Shown here piece by piece: positions 6,232 to 6,824 of a stretch of 6,824 bases of DNA. How positions within the stretch are numbered: position 1 is the stretch's first letter; each line of letters starts with the position of its first letter. Both the position numbers and the translations under genes were made by a program. Source of the stretch: Bacteroidota bacterium (GTDB lineage Bacteria; Bacteroidota; Bacteroidia; Bacteroidales; Paludibacteraceae). The stretch spans positions 1 to 6,824 of the forward strand of contig JAFNAU010000124.1 of the NCBI GenBank assembly GCA_017860335.1, in the 5' to 3' direction. The notes under the pieces were generated by a model that saw only the letters and a program-made list of their open reading frames with translations, searched no databases and was not told the DNA's origin.

Positions 6232-6824
6232 ATGAAAAAAGCAAACAGATTTACAGTTTTAACATTATCATTCTTCCTGACATTAGCCATATCATCAGTA
6301 TGTTATGGGCAGAGTGAGGCCGGAGATAATATTATTCAGGGAACCGTTACTTCCGTTACTGACAAAGAAGCGCTTATCGGGGCAAGTATAACGGAAATTG
6401 ACGCGAATAATCGTGTTATCAGCGGAACCACAACCGACGTTAACGGTCATTATGTGCTTAAAGTAAGAAATCCGAATGGAAGGATAACCGTTGCGTATAT
6501 AGGTTTCGACAAGCAGATACTGAAGATTAGCAACCGCAAGACGTTAGACGTGGAGTTAGCCGAAAAAGACAATATCATGCAGACAGTAGAAGTACTGGCA
6601 CAGAAACGTCAGACACAGGGAGGTTTCAGTATTCCGGAGCGGGAAGTATCCACGGCTATTCAGCGGATTGATACCAAAGAGTTCGAAGGACTGCAGGTTT
6701 CATCCATCGACGAAGCCCTTCAGGGACGTATTTCCGGCCTCGACATTGTAGCAAACTCCAGTGACCCCGGAACGGGGACTTCCATGCGTATCAGGGGGGT
6801 TACCTCCATTACGGGAAGCAGCCA
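6232..6824 (+). CDS. SusC/RagA-family TonB-dependent outer-membrane transporter (3' partial)
   Basis: The 197 complete codons visible encode the N-terminal quarter or less of a protein that usually runs to about 1,000 residues. A Sec signal peptide (MKKANRF, hydrophobic to ~23) likely ends at CYG/QS (~26). A carboxypeptidase-regulatory-like (CarboxypepD_reg) domain spans ~34-110: IIQGTVT, ALIGASI, TTTDVNGHY, VAYIGFDKQ. A segment QTVEVLAQK (117-125) could serve as the TonB box. The plug domain opens with SSIDEALQGRISGLDIVANS and contains DPGTGTSMRIRGVTSI (178-193), which is diagnostic of SusC/RagA proteins. Such transporters import oligosaccharides or other large ligands through an outer-membrane barrel driven by TonB. 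The region between the regulatory domain and plug (PEREVSTAIQRIDTKEFEG) differs from the common VVVGYGTQ-type SusC linker. The ATG lies 2 nt after the FAS1 gene stop. A SusD partner would be expected downstream, outside the window. Confidence 0.92.
   Translation, partial: MKKANRFTVLTLSFFLTLAISSVCYGQSEAGDNIIQGTVTSVTDKEALIGASITEIDANNRVISGTTTDVNGHYVLKVRNPNGRITVAYIGFDKQILKISNRKTLDVELAEKDNIMQTVEVLAQKRQTQGGFSIPEREVSTAIQRIDTKEFEGLQVSSIDEALQGRISGLDIVANSSDPGTGTSMRIRGVTSITGSS

Noticed and set aside
1..6824. RNA genes, CRISPR arrays, insertion sequences or phage genes
   Set aside because: No tRNA- or rRNA-like segment, regularly spaced repeats, transposase motif or terminal inverted repeats were seen; nearly all sequence is accounted for by four coding regions and one gap.

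Overview
The window reads as a moderately AT-rich Bacteroidetes (probably Bacteroidales-type) chromosome segment. The organism call rests on four things: two secreted proteins ending in type A sorting domains of the type IX secretion system (T9SS), a lipoprotein with a Bacteroidetes-style surface-export signal after its lipid-attached Cys, a SusC/RagA-type TonB-dependent transporter, and Bacteroidetes-like promoter -7 elements (TAnnTTTG) in the one long intergenic gap. All recognisable genes lie on the + strand.

Layout. Positions 2-583 are the 3' end of a secreted glycoside hydrolase, most like the last propeller blade of family GH43, with a T9SS tail. Positions 584-896 are a non-coding gap holding a possible terminator hairpin, promoter-like elements, a 13-bp-spaced direct repeat and an 8-bp inverted repeat. 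Positions 897-3605 encode a large multidomain enzyme with a GH128-type (endo-beta-1,3-glucanase-like) catalytic core, accessory beta domains and another T9SS tail. Positions 3623-6229 encode a predicted surface lipoprotein with four fasciclin (FAS1) domains. Positions 6232-6824 are the 5' end of a SusC/RagA-like outer-membrane transporter that runs off the right edge.

The last three genes are tightly packed (gaps of 17 and 2 nt) and look like one operon. The likely logic is a polysaccharide-utilisation-like unit. Secreted or surface-attached hydrolases cut a glycan, possibly a beta-1,3-glucan judging by the GH128 core. A surface FAS1 lipoprotein would assist capture or adhesion, and the SusC-like channel would import the products. 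No SusD partner is visible inside the window.

The most unusual points are the start of the GH128 gene, the FAS1-SusC pairing and the regulatory-looking gap. The GH128 signal peptide has no canonical start codon with a charged N-region in frame. An in-frame ATG lies upstream but is cut off by a stop codon, and a short ORF in another frame ends right at the junction.
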